Part shown: positions 15,396-23,678 of the stretch, piece by piece
Position numbering within the stretch: position 1 is the first letter of the stretch
Layout: the number at the start of each line of letters is the position of its first letter
Source: an uncultured Emergencia sp.
GTDB taxonomy: Bacteria; Bacillota; Clostridia; Peptostreptococcales; Anaerovoracaceae
DNA length: 41,085 bases
Assembly: GCA_937997955.1 (NCBI GenBank)
Contig: CALLDR010000153.1
Span: 1-41,085, forward strand
Reading direction: 5' to 3'
The notes under the pieces: model-generated
What the model saw: the letters and a program-made list of their open reading frames with translations, nothing else
Databases searched by the model: none
What the model was told of the DNA's origin: nothing
Made by a program: the position numbers and the translations under genes

Positions 15396-15411
15396 GACAA
15401 AATGCGGATTT
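15396..15411 (-). repeat. Right inverted repeat of the putative invertible segment
   Basis: GACAAAATGCGGATTT, exact reverse complement of the left repeat at 15105-15120. Confidence 0.85.
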
Positions 15412-15692
15412 TGTTTACATGGGGGCTCAGACATGGCGGCGGTGTCCATAGCACAGCCGGGCGCGTACAGAGGAAGCGCAAAGATTTTCTGCGCTGGCTG
15501 AGATCGCGTGGATGGCTGATGGGGGCTGACATCCAGATGTCTGAGAAAACCGCGGAAGAAGACCAAAACTGTGCCGCTGACAAAAGGAGAATCACAGAAA
15601 TGAAAGGCATGCCCTGGTATTCTTTTGCGGAAAGAAAAACTCGCCGGTTGGAAAGAGCCCAATCGGCAAAATTAAAAGAAAGGAGAAAATGA
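15412..15692 (+). other. Leader between the invertible segment and the adhesin gene
   Basis: 281 bases without a convincing gene or promoter of its own. It contains hairpins: an AGCGCA/TGCGCT pair near 15475, and a 9-bp stem GCCGGTTGG/CCAATCGGC at about 15645-15669, close to the adhesin ribosome binding site AAAGGAG. Confidence 0.45.
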
Positions 15693-18600
15693 ATGAAGAA
15701 ATTTTTAGTATCACTGCTGTGTTTCATGATGGTACTGACCTTCATGCCGACCATGGCCTTTGCCGATGGGGAGAGTGTCAATGCAATCGGTGAAGAAGGC
15801 GGTACGCTTTCCAGCGGTACATACGAACTGACCTCGGATGTTACGCTGACCACAGACCTGACGATCCCGGCCGACGCCGAAGTAAACATCGATCTGAAGG
15901 GTCACACGTTGACTGGCTCTGGCACTAACAGCGTTATTACGGTTTATGGTACTTTGACTGTCAAGGACAGCGGTACAACCGGAAAAATTACTGGCGGTCA
16001 GGGGCCGAGCGAGGACAGCAGTGAGCGCAAGTGCGGCGGCGGCGGTATCTATGTGGCACTAGGAGCCGAACTTACATTTGAGAACGGTACTATTACCGGA
16101 AACAAAGCTTCTCATGGTGGTGGTATCCGTGTGGATGGAACCCTCTACATGACTGGCGGTAAAGTCACCGAAAATGAGGCTACATTATTTGGCGGAGGCA
16201 TTTATAGTGATGGCACCACGGTCAACGATGAAATCACCGGAGGTATTATCAATATCAGCGGTGGTGTTGTCAGCGAGAACAAAGCTGTCCATGGTGGCGG
16301 CATTCGTGGCGGTGGAGCATCTTTTTTGCTGTCGGGTGATGCTGTGATTAGAGACAACACCGCTAGCGGCAGTGGTGGCGGCGTATATTCATTCCGTAGT
16401 TTTAACTTAAGCGGCGGAACCATCAGCGAAAATAAGGCCGAAAAAACAGGCGGCGGTGTCTTTGTCCAAGGATCTACGGGCAGCTTTACTATGGAGGGCG
16501 GCACAATCAGCGAGAATACCGCCACTTCCAATGGCGGCGGCGTTTATACCGCCGGTAAATTTACTATGAGCAGCGGTACAATCAGCAAGAATGAAGCGGC
16601 CACTGGCGGTGGTATTGACTGTGTCGGTGGAACCATGAGCATGAGCGGCGGCAGTATTGCGGAAAATACAGCGACTGCTAATGGAGGCGGCGTCCGCGCT
16701 AGTGGCACTTCTTTCACCATGACCGGAGGAGAGATCAGCAAGAATAAAGCGGCCAACGGCGGCGGTGTTGACTGTACTGCTGGAACCATGAGCATGAGCG
16801 GCGGCAGTATTGCGGAAAATACTGCAACTACTAACGGCGGCGGCGTCCGTGCTGGCGGTACTTCCTTTACAATGACCAGCGGTGAAATTAGTAAAAATAC
16901 GGCTACTGGCGGTCAGGGCGGCGGCATTTGGGCCAGCAAACCCGCGACTATAAGCGCAGGCAAAATTATTGGAAACAGTGCGAGTACCTTTGGCGGAGGC
17001 ATTTTTATCAGCGGTAATGCGCCCGTTACCATCAGCGGCGGTGAAGTTACAGAAAACATAGTGACTTCCGCAACCGGCGGCGCGGGTATTTACTTTGCCA
17101 CAAGTGGCGCCCTCCATGTCAGCGGCAGCCCTGTGATTACCGGGAACAAAGCAAATGGCAGCACGGAACAGAATGTGTACTTGCCTGATAAAGTGTATAT
17201 TACCCTTGATGGAGCATTGGATAGCGCAAGTATTGGCATCACACCAGGTAATTCCAATCTGCCAAATATAAATGCCCCTCTCCAAATTACGGTTTCTGAA
17301 AGCACAACATCGTATTATTCCAGCAGCCATAGTTGCTTTAAGGCTGACGTGCCGACGCGGAAATTAAGTAATGATAACTGTATTGTGATTCCGCAAACGA
17401 ATACGACCGATGGCAAGAAATGTGTAGAGCTGGCTATATATGTATCGAGAACGGTTACATTTAACTCGAACGACGGTGAGTCTGCACAGACTAAAATTCA
17501 GGCAGTTCCAAAAGAGAAAGCGACTGCGCTTGAGGCTAACACCTTTGAGCGTACCGGCTATACATTCCAGAACTGGAGTACCCAACAGAACGGCGGGGAT
17601 ACCACTTATCAGGACGGGGCCGACATTACAACTGCCAACGATGTAACCCTATATGCCCAGTGGAAAGCCAATGAGTACGACATTACCTATAAGTTAAACG
17701 GCGGTACTGCTGGCGAGAACGCACCTGACACGCATACCTATGACACCGCAACGACGCTGGTTGCCCCTACCCGTACCGGCTATACTTTTGGAGGGTGGTT
17801 TACAAGTAGCGATTTCTCCGGCACGAAAGTCACATCTTTGGGCGCGACAGATTATACTGATGACATCACTCTGTATGCCCTCTGGACAAAGCAAATCGAT
17901 GAGTCCACCACTGTCAACGCGATTCCGGATCAGACCTACACCGGCGCGGAGATTAAGCCCGCTGTTGTAGTCAAGAACGGCGACACGGTTTTGACCAGCG
18001 GCTACACAGTCGACTATTCCAATAACACCAATGTTGGAACCGCTAAGGCCACCGTTACTGTCGGCTCGAATAAGGCGGAAGTCGAGTTTGAGATTGTCAA
18101 GGATACAAGCCCTACCGTCGAAATGGACGAGGTGTCCGTGATTTACGGCGACTCATACGCCATGACCGCCACGGCCAAGACCAGCGCGGGTAACAAGATC
18201 ACGGGCGGCGACATCTCCATCAAGTATTACACCGACGAGGCTTGCACCGGGGACGGAACCGACACCGCGCCTACTAGTGCGGGCATCTACTACGCCAAGG
18301 CTACCCTGACTGAGACGGATAACTATGCCGTGGCAAGCAAGATTGCCAAAATCACCATCAGCAAGGCCACCCTGACCGCCCCTGCACTGACCAACTACAC
18401 GGCAGCGACCACCAGCATCACCGTGACTGCGCCAACAGTCCCTGCCGGGGCCTCCAAGGTTCAGTATTCCATTGACAACGGTGCGAACTGGCAGGACAGC
18501 AACGTGTTCAGCGGTCTGACCTCCGGTACCTCCTACTCTGTGAACGCTAGGTTTGTGGCGGATAATTCCGGCAACTATGCCGATTCCGCCAATAGCACCG

Positions 18601-19190
18601 CTTTGAGTGTCAGAACAAACAGCGTTGGTACTTCCCATTATCCGACCGTCCAGAAGCCGGTCATCGAAACCTCCGAAGGCGTGACTGCTTCTTTGAACAG
18701 CACAGGAATGACGGCATCTATCACAGTGGCCGACGGCTATGAGATTACAGATGTCACCGTCAACGGCGTATCAAAAGGCGCAGTTACCACCTTAACCGGC
18801 CTGAAGACGGGAGACAAGGTTGTCATCACAGCGCAGAAGATCACCAGCGCCGATGACAATGCGGCTCTCATCGAGACTGTGAAGAACACCAGACTGGTGG
18901 CCCGCAGCATGTACGCGAAAGCGCCGAGCGGAAAGAAATCTATCAAAGTCTACTGGTTCAACAAGGACGGCAGTGAGCTGAACTTTGACGGCTACGAAGT
19001 ATATCGTTCCCTGAAGAAGGACAGCGGCTATGGAACTAAGCCGATCTTTAAGACAACAAAGGCGAGGTACTACAATACCGCCATCAAGAAAGGAACCAAG
19101 TACTACTATAAAGTCCGCGCTTATAAGGTGATCAACGGTGAAAAAGTCTACACCCAATACTCCTTAAAGGCGTGGAGAACCGCGAAATAG
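15693..19190 (+). CDS. Secreted right-handed beta-helix surface protein (putative adhesin)
   Basis: A 1165-residue exported protein with a clear signal peptide (MKKFLVSLLCFMMVLTFMPT, cut after about residue 25, AFA). Residues about 80-500 are short repeats of the pattern GGxI-x-xN-x-A-x-x-GGGI, the signature of a right-handed parallel beta-helix as in polymorphic outer membrane-type and other adhesins. Two InlB B-type repeats follow (about 585-735, ending LYAQW and LYALW), then two MBG/Ig-like modules (YTGAEIKPAVVV; IYGDSYAMTATAKT), further beta domains and a C-terminal FnIII-like module with YYYKVRAYK. No LPXTG sorting signal or cell-wall binding repeat is seen, so anchoring is unexplained. 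A 51-residue unit is tandemly duplicated. Expression is probably set by the upstream switch. Confidence 0.9.
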   Translation: MKKFLVSLLCFMMVLTFMPTMAFADGESVNAIGEEGGTLSSGTYELTSDVTLTTDLTIPADAEVNIDLKGHTLTGSGTNSVITVYGTLTVKDSGTTGKITGGQGPSEDSSERKCGGGGIYVALGAELTFENGTITGNKASHGGGIRVDGTLYMTGGKVTENEATLFGGGIYSDGTTVNDEITGGIINISGGVVSENKAVHGGGIRGGGASFLLSGDAVIRDNTASGSGGGVYSFRSFNLSGGTISENKAEKTGGGVFVQGSTGSFTMEGGTISENTATSNGGGVYTAGKFTMSSGTISKNEAATGGGIDCVGGTMSMSGGSIAENTATANGGGVRASGTSFTMTGGEISKNKAANGGGVDCTAGTMSMSGGSIAENTATTNGGGVRAGGTSFTMTSGEISKNTATGGQGGGIWASKPATISAGKIIGNSASTFGGGIFISGNAPVTISGGEVTENIVTSATGGAGIYFATSGALHVSGSPVITGNKANGSTEQNVYLPDKVYITLDGALDSASIGITPGNSNLPNINAPLQITVSESTTSYYSSSHSCFKADVPTRKLSNDNCIVIPQTNTTDGKKCVELAIYVSRTVTFNSNDGESAQTKIQAVPKEKATALEANTFERTGYTFQNWSTQQNGGDTTYQDGADITTANDVTLYAQWKANEYDITYKLNGGTAGENAPDTHTYDTATTLVAPTRTGYTFGGWFTSSDFSGTKVTSLGATDYTDDITLYALWTKQIDESTTVNAIPDQTYTGAEIKPAVVVKNGDTVLTSGYTVDYSNNTNVGTAKATVTVGSNKAEVEFEIVKDTSPTVEMDEVSVIYGDSYAMTATAKTSAGNKITGGDISIKYYTDEACTGDGTDTAPTSAGIYYAKATLTETDNYAVASKIAKITISKATLTAPALTNYTAATTSITVTAPTVPAGASKVQYSIDNGANWQDSNVFSGLTSGTSYSVNARFVADNSGNYADSANSTALSVRTNSVGTSHYPTVQKPVIETSEGVTASLNSTGMTASITVADGYEITDVTVNGVSKGAVTTLTGLKTGDKVVITAQKITSADDNAALIETVKNTRLVARSMYAKAPSGKKSIKVYWFNKDGSELNFDGYEVYRSLKKDSGYGTKPIFKTTKARYYNTAIKKGTKYYYKVRAYKVINGEKVYTQYSLKAWRTAK
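16629..16934 (+). repeat. 153-bp in-frame tandem duplication inside the adhesin beta-helix
   Basis: The unit that starts GGAACCATGAGCATGAGC at 16629 starts again at 16782, 153 bp (51 codons) later, with few differences. It encodes two copies of GTMSMSGGSIAENTAT plus flanks. Confidence 0.8.
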
Positions 19191-19228
19191 ACTGGAAATA
19201 TAATATCCATATATAAAGCGAAGATGCG

Positions 19229-19264
19229 GCCAGACCCGCAAGGCATATGCCTTGCGGGTCTGGC
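19229..19264 (+). terminator. Perfect 36-base palindrome, adhesin gene terminator
   Basis: Arms 19229-19246 and 19247-19264 are perfectly complementary (GCCAGACCCGCAAGGCAT and its complement), with no T-run after. It lies 38 bases past the adhesin stop. Confidence 0.75.
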
Positions 19265-19275
19265 TGTATTACAAT

Positions 19276-19465
19276 GCTGACAAATTAAAAGGAAAATTTG
19301 ATTTTTGTCAGGATTCCAGCTCATAAAGGGCTGAGAACCCATGATTTAAAGGCAGAAGTTTGACAAAATTGACAGATTCTAAATCATCTGTCAATCCAGT
19401 CAGCTTTTTGCGTGATTTTGCTGACATAACTGACAAGAATATGGGATTTTGTCAATTTTGTCAGC
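19276..19465. repeat. Cluster of nine TGACA-type half-sites in inverted pairs
   Basis: Pairs are: CTGACAA near 19276 with TTGTCAG near 19303; TTGACAGAT (19369-19377) with ATCTGTCAA (19386-19394), perfect 9 bp; and 19420-19436 with 19449-19465, 15 of 17 matching (GCTGACATAACTGACAA against its partner). An additional TTGACAAAATTG lies at 19360. No gene is present between 19191 and 19630. Function is unknown. Confidence 0.65.
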
Positions 19466-19630
19466 ATCCATGAACCAAGCCCGTAATGACACGGACACGA
19501 AAACAGATCGGCATGGAAGACTTGAAGATCACAGACCTGCAGAATGAAGGGTTTCTTATGCCTATATTCTGGCAATTTCCTTCATTCGGTATGGCGCCTT
19601 GGATTTCCGATTCTGTCATGGGCGCTTTCT

Positions 19631-20470
19631 CTATTTATCACTCTGCGCGAATCGGATAAAAGCCGGCCAAAGGGCATCATACGGCATATCAGCGATCTCA
19701 GTCAGAGCATGATCCTCCTGCAGCCATTTTATGAACTGACAGCCGAGAAAGTAGCCGACGTCAGAGTATCCCTGGAAGCTGCCCCAGTCGCCGAAGAAAT
19801 CCTGCGTACTCTTTTCACGTTCCAGCCGCAGACAGAATTCCCTTTTGATCGCGGATTCATGTTCCTTGCACCAGGACAGCCAGCCGTCCTTTTCCTGATG
19901 ATAGTAGCTGCCGTCGCCGCACAGGATCTGCTCGCAGACCATAGCGATTCCTTCCTGATACAGCTGCAGAAGGGATCTTTGGCGCTGTGTTGAAGCCGGG
20001 AAATACATCTGGCCGTAAAGCCTGTGCCAAAGATGGCCCAATTCGTGGAATATCAGGTTTTTTAGAGTATCCTCATCGTCCCAGTCCAATTCAACAATCT
20101 TTTCAACACCCAGCAGAATGACATCTTTGCCGCCCAGGGTGGTGGCCCAGCCAGCGCCGCTGCAAAGCCCCAGATAGAGAATGATATCCAGCTCAGGCTC
20201 CTCATGGAATAAGGCTGGCAGGCGGGAGCGCAGCGCGTCCACGGTCTTTTCGCAGTTGACGCCTAGCTGCCGCAGTCTTTCACGGTGACGCAGCGCATGG
20301 TCTATAACCGGCAAAATATCCTGCTGAAAATTGTAATCTTTGATGTCGTCCTCGCATTTCGCCGCCAGCGCGGGGTGGATGCCCGCGGCATATTCACGCC
20401 AGTTCTGCAGATCAAAAACGCCCTGGGGAAAACTGCCGCATATTTGGTTTACGGTGTTGATGAATTTCAT
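19631..20470 (-). CDS. Putative zinc-dependent metallopeptidase (HExxH, gluzincin-like)
   Basis: A 279-residue cytoplasmic-type protein, no signal peptide. The motif FHELGHLWH (about residues 140-148) supplies the two zinc-ligand histidines and catalytic glutamate of HExxH peptidases. YQEGIAMVCEQ about 30 residues later gives a candidate third ligand glutamate, the gluzincin arrangement. The overall layout, with the helical N-terminal half and VILLGVEKIVELDWDDED before the motif, resembles DUF2268/DUF5700-like predicted proteases, but substrate and precise family are not known. It has its own promoter at 20508-20535 and no operon partners. Confidence 0.7.
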   Translation of the reverse strand: MKFINTVNQICGSFPQGVFDLQNWREYAAGIHPALAAKCEDDIKDYNFQQDILPVIDHALRHRERLRQLGVNCEKTVDALRSRLPALFHEEPELDIILYLGLCSGAGWATTLGGKDVILLGVEKIVELDWDDEDTLKNLIFHELGHLWHRLYGQMYFPASTQRQRSLLQLYQEGIAMVCEQILCGDGSYYHQEKDGWLSWCKEHESAIKREFCLRLEREKSTQDFFGDWGSFQGYSDVGYFLGCQFIKWLQEDHALTEIADMPYDALWPAFIRFAQSDK

Positions 20471-20507
20471 ATTTTACCTCGCGATCATAAATGATAGGGA
20501 TAATACG

Positions 20508-20535
20508 ATTATATCATTTTTGGAGAGTATGGCAA
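20508..20535 (-). promoter_or_regulatory. Promoter of the metallopeptidase gene
   Basis: On the minus strand TTGCCA (20535-20530), 16 bases, and a perfect TATAAT (20513-20508). Confidence 0.7.
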
Positions 20536-20960
20536 GGGGCAAAGCCGAATCCCGATGAAGCCCTCTAAACCATATTGAACCATGCTGGGCTTTCTCTAAA
20601 ACAAAAAGGCTTTACTGTCTTTTTGATAAATATGCATCAAAGGGCGGAACGCCCGGCCTGGGTCAAAGGAAACGCGCCGCCGCGCCCACCAGAGATTTCG
20701 GTTTTCATGCCGCTTCAGAGCTGCCGGAACGTGTTTTTTCCTGATTTACGAGGCTAAAAAACGGGTTTTGCTGTAATTTTGAGATAAATACATTAGATAA
20801 AAACTATATTGCATTTTCATTTCGAGCCATTCCTTCCGTCCTTGTTCTGGCAAAGTTCCGCTTTTTGCATGGCTTAGAGCAAAAAATCAGGAACGCCTGC
20901 TTTATTTTCGCGCGCAGCCCCCTTGACCGGTCAATATATTCCGGCCTGTGTTACGCAAAA
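20536..20960. other. Gene-poor intergenic region with dispersed repeat sequence
   Basis: No credible gene. The stretch from 20736 to 20897 resembles the MITE-like element at 4788-5055, including AAAAAACGG and the right-end repeat. Confidence 0.5.
20854..20897. repeat. Second copy of the MITE-like right end
   Basis: 20854-20896 matches 5012-5054 at about 37 of 43 positions. The terminal CAAAAAATCAGGAACGCC (20880-20897) is a perfect reverse complement of the left end at 4788-4805. A possible degenerate partner TTCCTGATTT lies at 20738-20747. Confidence 0.6.
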
Positions 20961-20964
20961 GTAG

Positions 20965-21007
20965 TTGACGTGGAAACAAGATCGTGATAATATGTTTCTT
21001 GGGAAAC
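20965..21007 (+). promoter_or_regulatory. Promoter and candidate operator of marR
   Basis: TTGACG (20965-20970), 17 bases, TAATAT (20988-20993). Immediately downstream is an inverted repeat GTTTC-TTGG-GAAAC (20994-21007), placed over the transcription start. GGAAACAAG and AGTTGACG each occur twice around it, so several protein contacts are possible; autoregulation by MarR is inferred. Confidence 0.6.
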
Positions 21008-21065
21008 AAGTTGACGCTGAACCACGGGAAAGCGGGCCAAATGACCAAGGTCATGAGCCACAAAA

Positions 21066-21135
21066 ACCATAAACCATAAATCATAAAACACAAGCCATGG
21101 GCCATAAATCACAAACCATACAACATGAGCATATA
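21066..21135 (+). repeat. Heptamer tandem repeat in the marR leader, about ten copies
   Basis: The sequence divides exactly into 7-base units: ACCATAA, ACCATAA, ATCATAA, AACACAA, GCCATGG, GCCATAA, ATCACAA, ACCATAC, AACATGA, GCATATA. It lies between the promoter and the ribosome binding site. Confidence 0.75.
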
Positions 21136-21150
21136 AAAGGAGGCGATGCT

Positions 21151-21660
21151 ATGTCCAATGAAAGACTCCTGAACTTATTTGCGGCGTACCTGGAAAAGCA
21201 GGATATGCTGTCCAAGCTGACGGAGCACGAGAAGCTGCACAGCTACGGATATTCCGAGATCCACACCATCGCGGCCATCGGTGATTTGGAATCCCCCAAT
21301 GTAACCGCCGTCGCGGAGCGGCTTCACATGACAAAGGGCGCGGTCAGCAAAATCATCAAACGGCTTCTTTCATCGAAGGTGATAGAAGCCTATCAAAAGG
21401 AAGGAAACCGGCAGAAGATTTTTTACCGGCTGACAGACAGCGGCAGGTTTCTATACGAGGAGCATGAAAACCGCCATCAGGCATGGCTGAAACGGAACGA
21501 CGCGTTTCTGCGCCAGTTCAGCGCAGAGCAGCTCGCGCAGATTTCAGAATTTATGGAGCAGTTTAACGCCTATTTGTCAGGAAAAATCTGCCAGCTGGAA
21601 CAGGCAAAAAAGGAGGAACACGGACATGCTGATCGATATCACACTGAAGATCACGCCTAA
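21151..21660 (+). CDS. MarR-family transcriptional regulator
   Basis: A 169-residue winged-helix regulator. The ATG at 21151 (MSNERLL) follows AAAGGAGG; an upstream ATG at 21097 lies within the heptamer repeat. The recognition region VTAVAERLHMTKGAVSKIIK and wing EGNRQKIFYRLTDSG match MarR proteins, which act as dimers and usually respond to phenolic or other small ligands (family knowledge). Its last 35 bases overlap the next gene, a cyclase-family hydrolase, so the two are co-expressed, and the substrate of that enzyme may be related to the ligand sensed. The C-terminal KKEEHGHADRYHTEDHA tail is short and polar. Confidence 0.9.
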   Translation: MSNERLLNLFAAYLEKQDMLSKLTEHEKLHSYGYSEIHTIAAIGDLESPNVTAVAERLHMTKGAVSKIIKRLLSSKVIEAYQKEGNRQKIFYRLTDSGRFLYEEHENRHQAWLKRNDAFLRQFSAEQLAQISEFMEQFNAYLSGKICQLEQAKKEEHGHADRYHTEDHA

Positions 21661-22282
21661 GATGGCGCTGGACGCTCAGGGTAATGAGAAAAAGGCGCTG
21701 GTTGGCCATCTGGGAACCCATTTTGATGTGATGGATAAAGAGTTTCCGTTGGAATATACCAGGCGGCAGGGCATCGTCTTTGATGTATCCCGGGCGGCAA
21801 AGGAAGGCCGCGAGATCGGGCTGGAGGACGTGGGGCTGGCCGCGGGGCCGTCCGCCGGTACCGACGCATCTGCGAGCGCTGGGCTGTCCGCGAGCGCTGG
21901 TACAGCTGCCGGGCGGGACGCAGAGCCGGATATCCAAGAAGGAATGTTCGTCGCCTTTTTCACAGGATTCATTGAAAGAGAAGGTTACGGCAGCAAGGCA
22001 TATTTCAGAGAACATCCGCAGCTGAGCAAGGCTTTGATCGAAGAGCTGGTTCGGCGGAAGGTCTCTTTGATCGGGGTGGACTTTGCCGGCGTGCGGCGTG
22101 GCAGAGAGCACACGCCGACGGACCAGTACTGCGCGGACCGCGGGGTATTCATCATCGAAAACCTGTGCGCCCTGGGGGAGGTGGCAACGGCATCAAATGA
22201 CGGCAGGTTCACCGCCCACACCTATCCCATGCGTTACGCGGAGATGACGGGGCTGCCGTGCCGGGTAGTCGCGGAGGTGTGA
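21626..22282 (+). CDS. Cyclase-family metal hydrolase (kynurenine formamidase-like)
   Basis: A 218-residue protein of the cyclase family (PF04199 type). It starts at the ATG at 21626 after AAAAGGAGGA, 35 bases inside marR. The metal-binding motif GHLGTHFDVMD is intact, and GVDFAGVRRGREHTPTDQYC and FIIENLCAL match the family. These enzymes hydrolyse amide bonds in compounds such as N-formylkynurenine, but the true substrate of this short branch is unknown. An insertion of about 30 residues rich in Ala, Gly and Ser (about residues 72-103) interrupts a surface loop that is short in relatives. Codon GCGAGCGCTGG is repeated in it, a sign of slippage. Confidence 0.85.
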   Translation: MLIDITLKITPKMALDAQGNEKKALVGHLGTHFDVMDKEFPLEYTRRQGIVFDVSRAAKEGREIGLEDVGLAAGPSAGTDASASAGLSASAGTAAGRDAEPDIQEGMFVAFFTGFIEREGYGSKAYFREHPQLSKALIEELVRRKVSLIGVDFAGVRRGREHTPTDQYCADRGVFIIENLCALGEVATASNDGRFTAHTYPMRYAEMTGLPCRVVAEV

Positions 22283-22416
22283 CAAAGGGCCTTTTGAAAT
22301 TCCCTTGAATTTCCAACGCTGGACGGCCACTCAACTGCCGGTCGGTTGCCTGGCGGCGGGAACTTTGATAGACTGAAGGCAGAAACAGCCAACGAAAGAA
22401 GAAAGGGGATGCGATC

Positions 22417-23580
22417 ATGAACTATGAAAAGACAGGACTTTTGATACAGGAGACGCGGAAGGAGAAGAATCTGACCCAGGCACAGCTGGCGGATATGCTG
22501 GGCGTTACGGACCGGGCCATTTCCAAGTGGGAGCGGGCCAAGAGCTTTCCTGATGTGGCGATGCTGAAGCCTCTCGCCGAGGCCCTGGATCTGTCTGTAG
22601 TCGAACTGCTGGACGGAGAGCGGCGGGCGGAGGAGCCGCTGACCGGCGAGGAAGCTGTGGAGACGGCGATCAAAGGGATTCAGGCCTACGTCAGTGAAAA
22701 TGAAAGGCGGCAGCGAACCTGCAAGCTGCTGGCGGTCATCGTCCTGATACTGGCAGTGGCCGCTTTCTGCCTTTGGAAATACGCCCACCGGCCGGTGGAT
22801 TTCAGCGAAGGCGTCTTTGACTTCAGCGCGGCCGCCGTAGATCAGGAGGGGGAAGACAGATTTACCATGGCCCTGGACGGCGGCAGCTACGACCAGATGG
22901 TCAAGGCTCACGTCAAAACCCTTTTGGCCGGGAATATGGGAGCCATGCGGGAGGTGTCATCTCTGCCTGATTCAGAGGAATGGGTGTATCTCAACGATCC
23001 GAAGGACGACAGCAAAGCTCTGGTTTCTTTCTCGCCGGACGGCTATGCGGACCACCGCAGCGGCAAATACTATACCTGCAGTTATTCGGAGTCCCTTTAC
23101 TACGATCTCAAAAGCATCTTTACGGACTTTTATGGGACCATGTCTGGAGAGTACCAATATGACGGAAAGACGGTGTACCGATATAACGGCAGAAAGCTGG
23201 TGCTGGACGTGCTGCCGAAAAGCCCCGCCGAAGAACTGATCGTGGAAAAGCTGCGGCAGGATATGCTGGAGGATTCTATTCCGGAGTTTCCGGACGCTTA
23301 CAGGTCCGAGGTCCGCGTCCAGGCCATCAACTGGGTCCTGCCGGAGGAATACGATGAAGAGGAGCTGTTTTTCATAGAGAAAGAAGTCGATCTCCAGAGG
23401 CTTTACGACTATCGGTTTTACGAAGTGATCACCGAGGAGACCTACACCGACGCCCTGAAGGTGCTGGGGCCGCAGTATCCGGAGGGGAAGCAGACATATC
23501 TGTACCTGCTGGGAAAAAAAACGTCAGACACTGTGTTCTCGATCTGCTATTATACGAGAGCTTACCGCGTCTCTGATTGA
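22417..23580 (+). CDS. Membrane-anchored Xre-family regulator with external sensor-like domain
   Basis: A 387-residue protein. Residues 1-70 are a helix-turn-helix: LIQETRKEKNLTQAQLADML, then VTDRAISKWERAKSFPDVAM. A single transmembrane helix follows (about residues 107-125, LLAVIVLILAVAAFCLW). The remaining ~260 residues would be outside the cell and form an unrecognised mixed fold rich in Asp, Tyr and Ser. This one-component membrane regulator layout suggests an external signal, but none is identified. The ribosome binding site AAAGGGGAT is adequate. It stands alone between the marR pair and nudC. Confidence 0.8.
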   Translation: MNYEKTGLLIQETRKEKNLTQAQLADMLGVTDRAISKWERAKSFPDVAMLKPLAEALDLSVVELLDGERRAEEPLTGEEAVETAIKGIQAYVSENERRQRTCKLLAVIVLILAVAAFCLWKYAHRPVDFSEGVFDFSAAAVDQEGEDRFTMALDGGSYDQMVKAHVKTLLAGNMGAMREVSSLPDSEEWVYLNDPKDDSKALVSFSPDGYADHRSGKYYTCSYSESLYYDLKSIFTDFYGTMSGEYQYDGKTVYRYNGRKLVLDVLPKSPAEELIVEKLRQDMLEDSIPEFPDAYRSEVRVQAINWVLPEEYDEEELFFIEKEVDLQRLYDYRFYEVITEETYTDALKVLGPQYPEGKQTYLYLLGKKTSDTVFSICYYTRAYRVSD

Positions 23581-23678
23581 GGTCCGGCGGGCAGATGGTG
23601 ACACTTGCCGTTTCTTTCTGCTTAGATCCAAAAAAATGTGGTAAAATGCTCTTAAATGAGAATACTACGAGGTGAAAT

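Larger units (their letters stand above)
15105..15411. mobile_element. Putative invertible promoter segment (phase switch), apparent OFF orientation
   Basis: A 307-bp unit bounded by 16-bp perfect inverted repeats, beginning just after a tyrosine recombinase gene and ending 281 bases before a large adhesin gene. Inside is a good minus-strand promoter (15168-15196) that points away from the adhesin, and behind it a hairpin followed by a T-rich run on the minus strand (15243-15269). If the segment were inverted the hairpin would insulate and the promoter would face the adhesin. The design matches RecV-type switches of C. difficile (established knowledge); inversion itself is inferred. Confidence 0.75.

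Noticed and set aside
15243..15692. 149-codon plus frame (and 207-codon minus frame) across the invertible segment
   Set aside because: No ribosome binding site or motif, and the frame crosses the inverted repeat into the leader.
15412..15692. Cyclic-di-GMP riboswitch in the adhesin leader
   Set aside because: AGCGCAAAG resembles part of the class I core, but the other conserved segments are missing.
16407..17330. A 307-codon minus-strand frame opposite the adhesin
   Set aside because: Shadow of the beta-helix repeats; no start signal.
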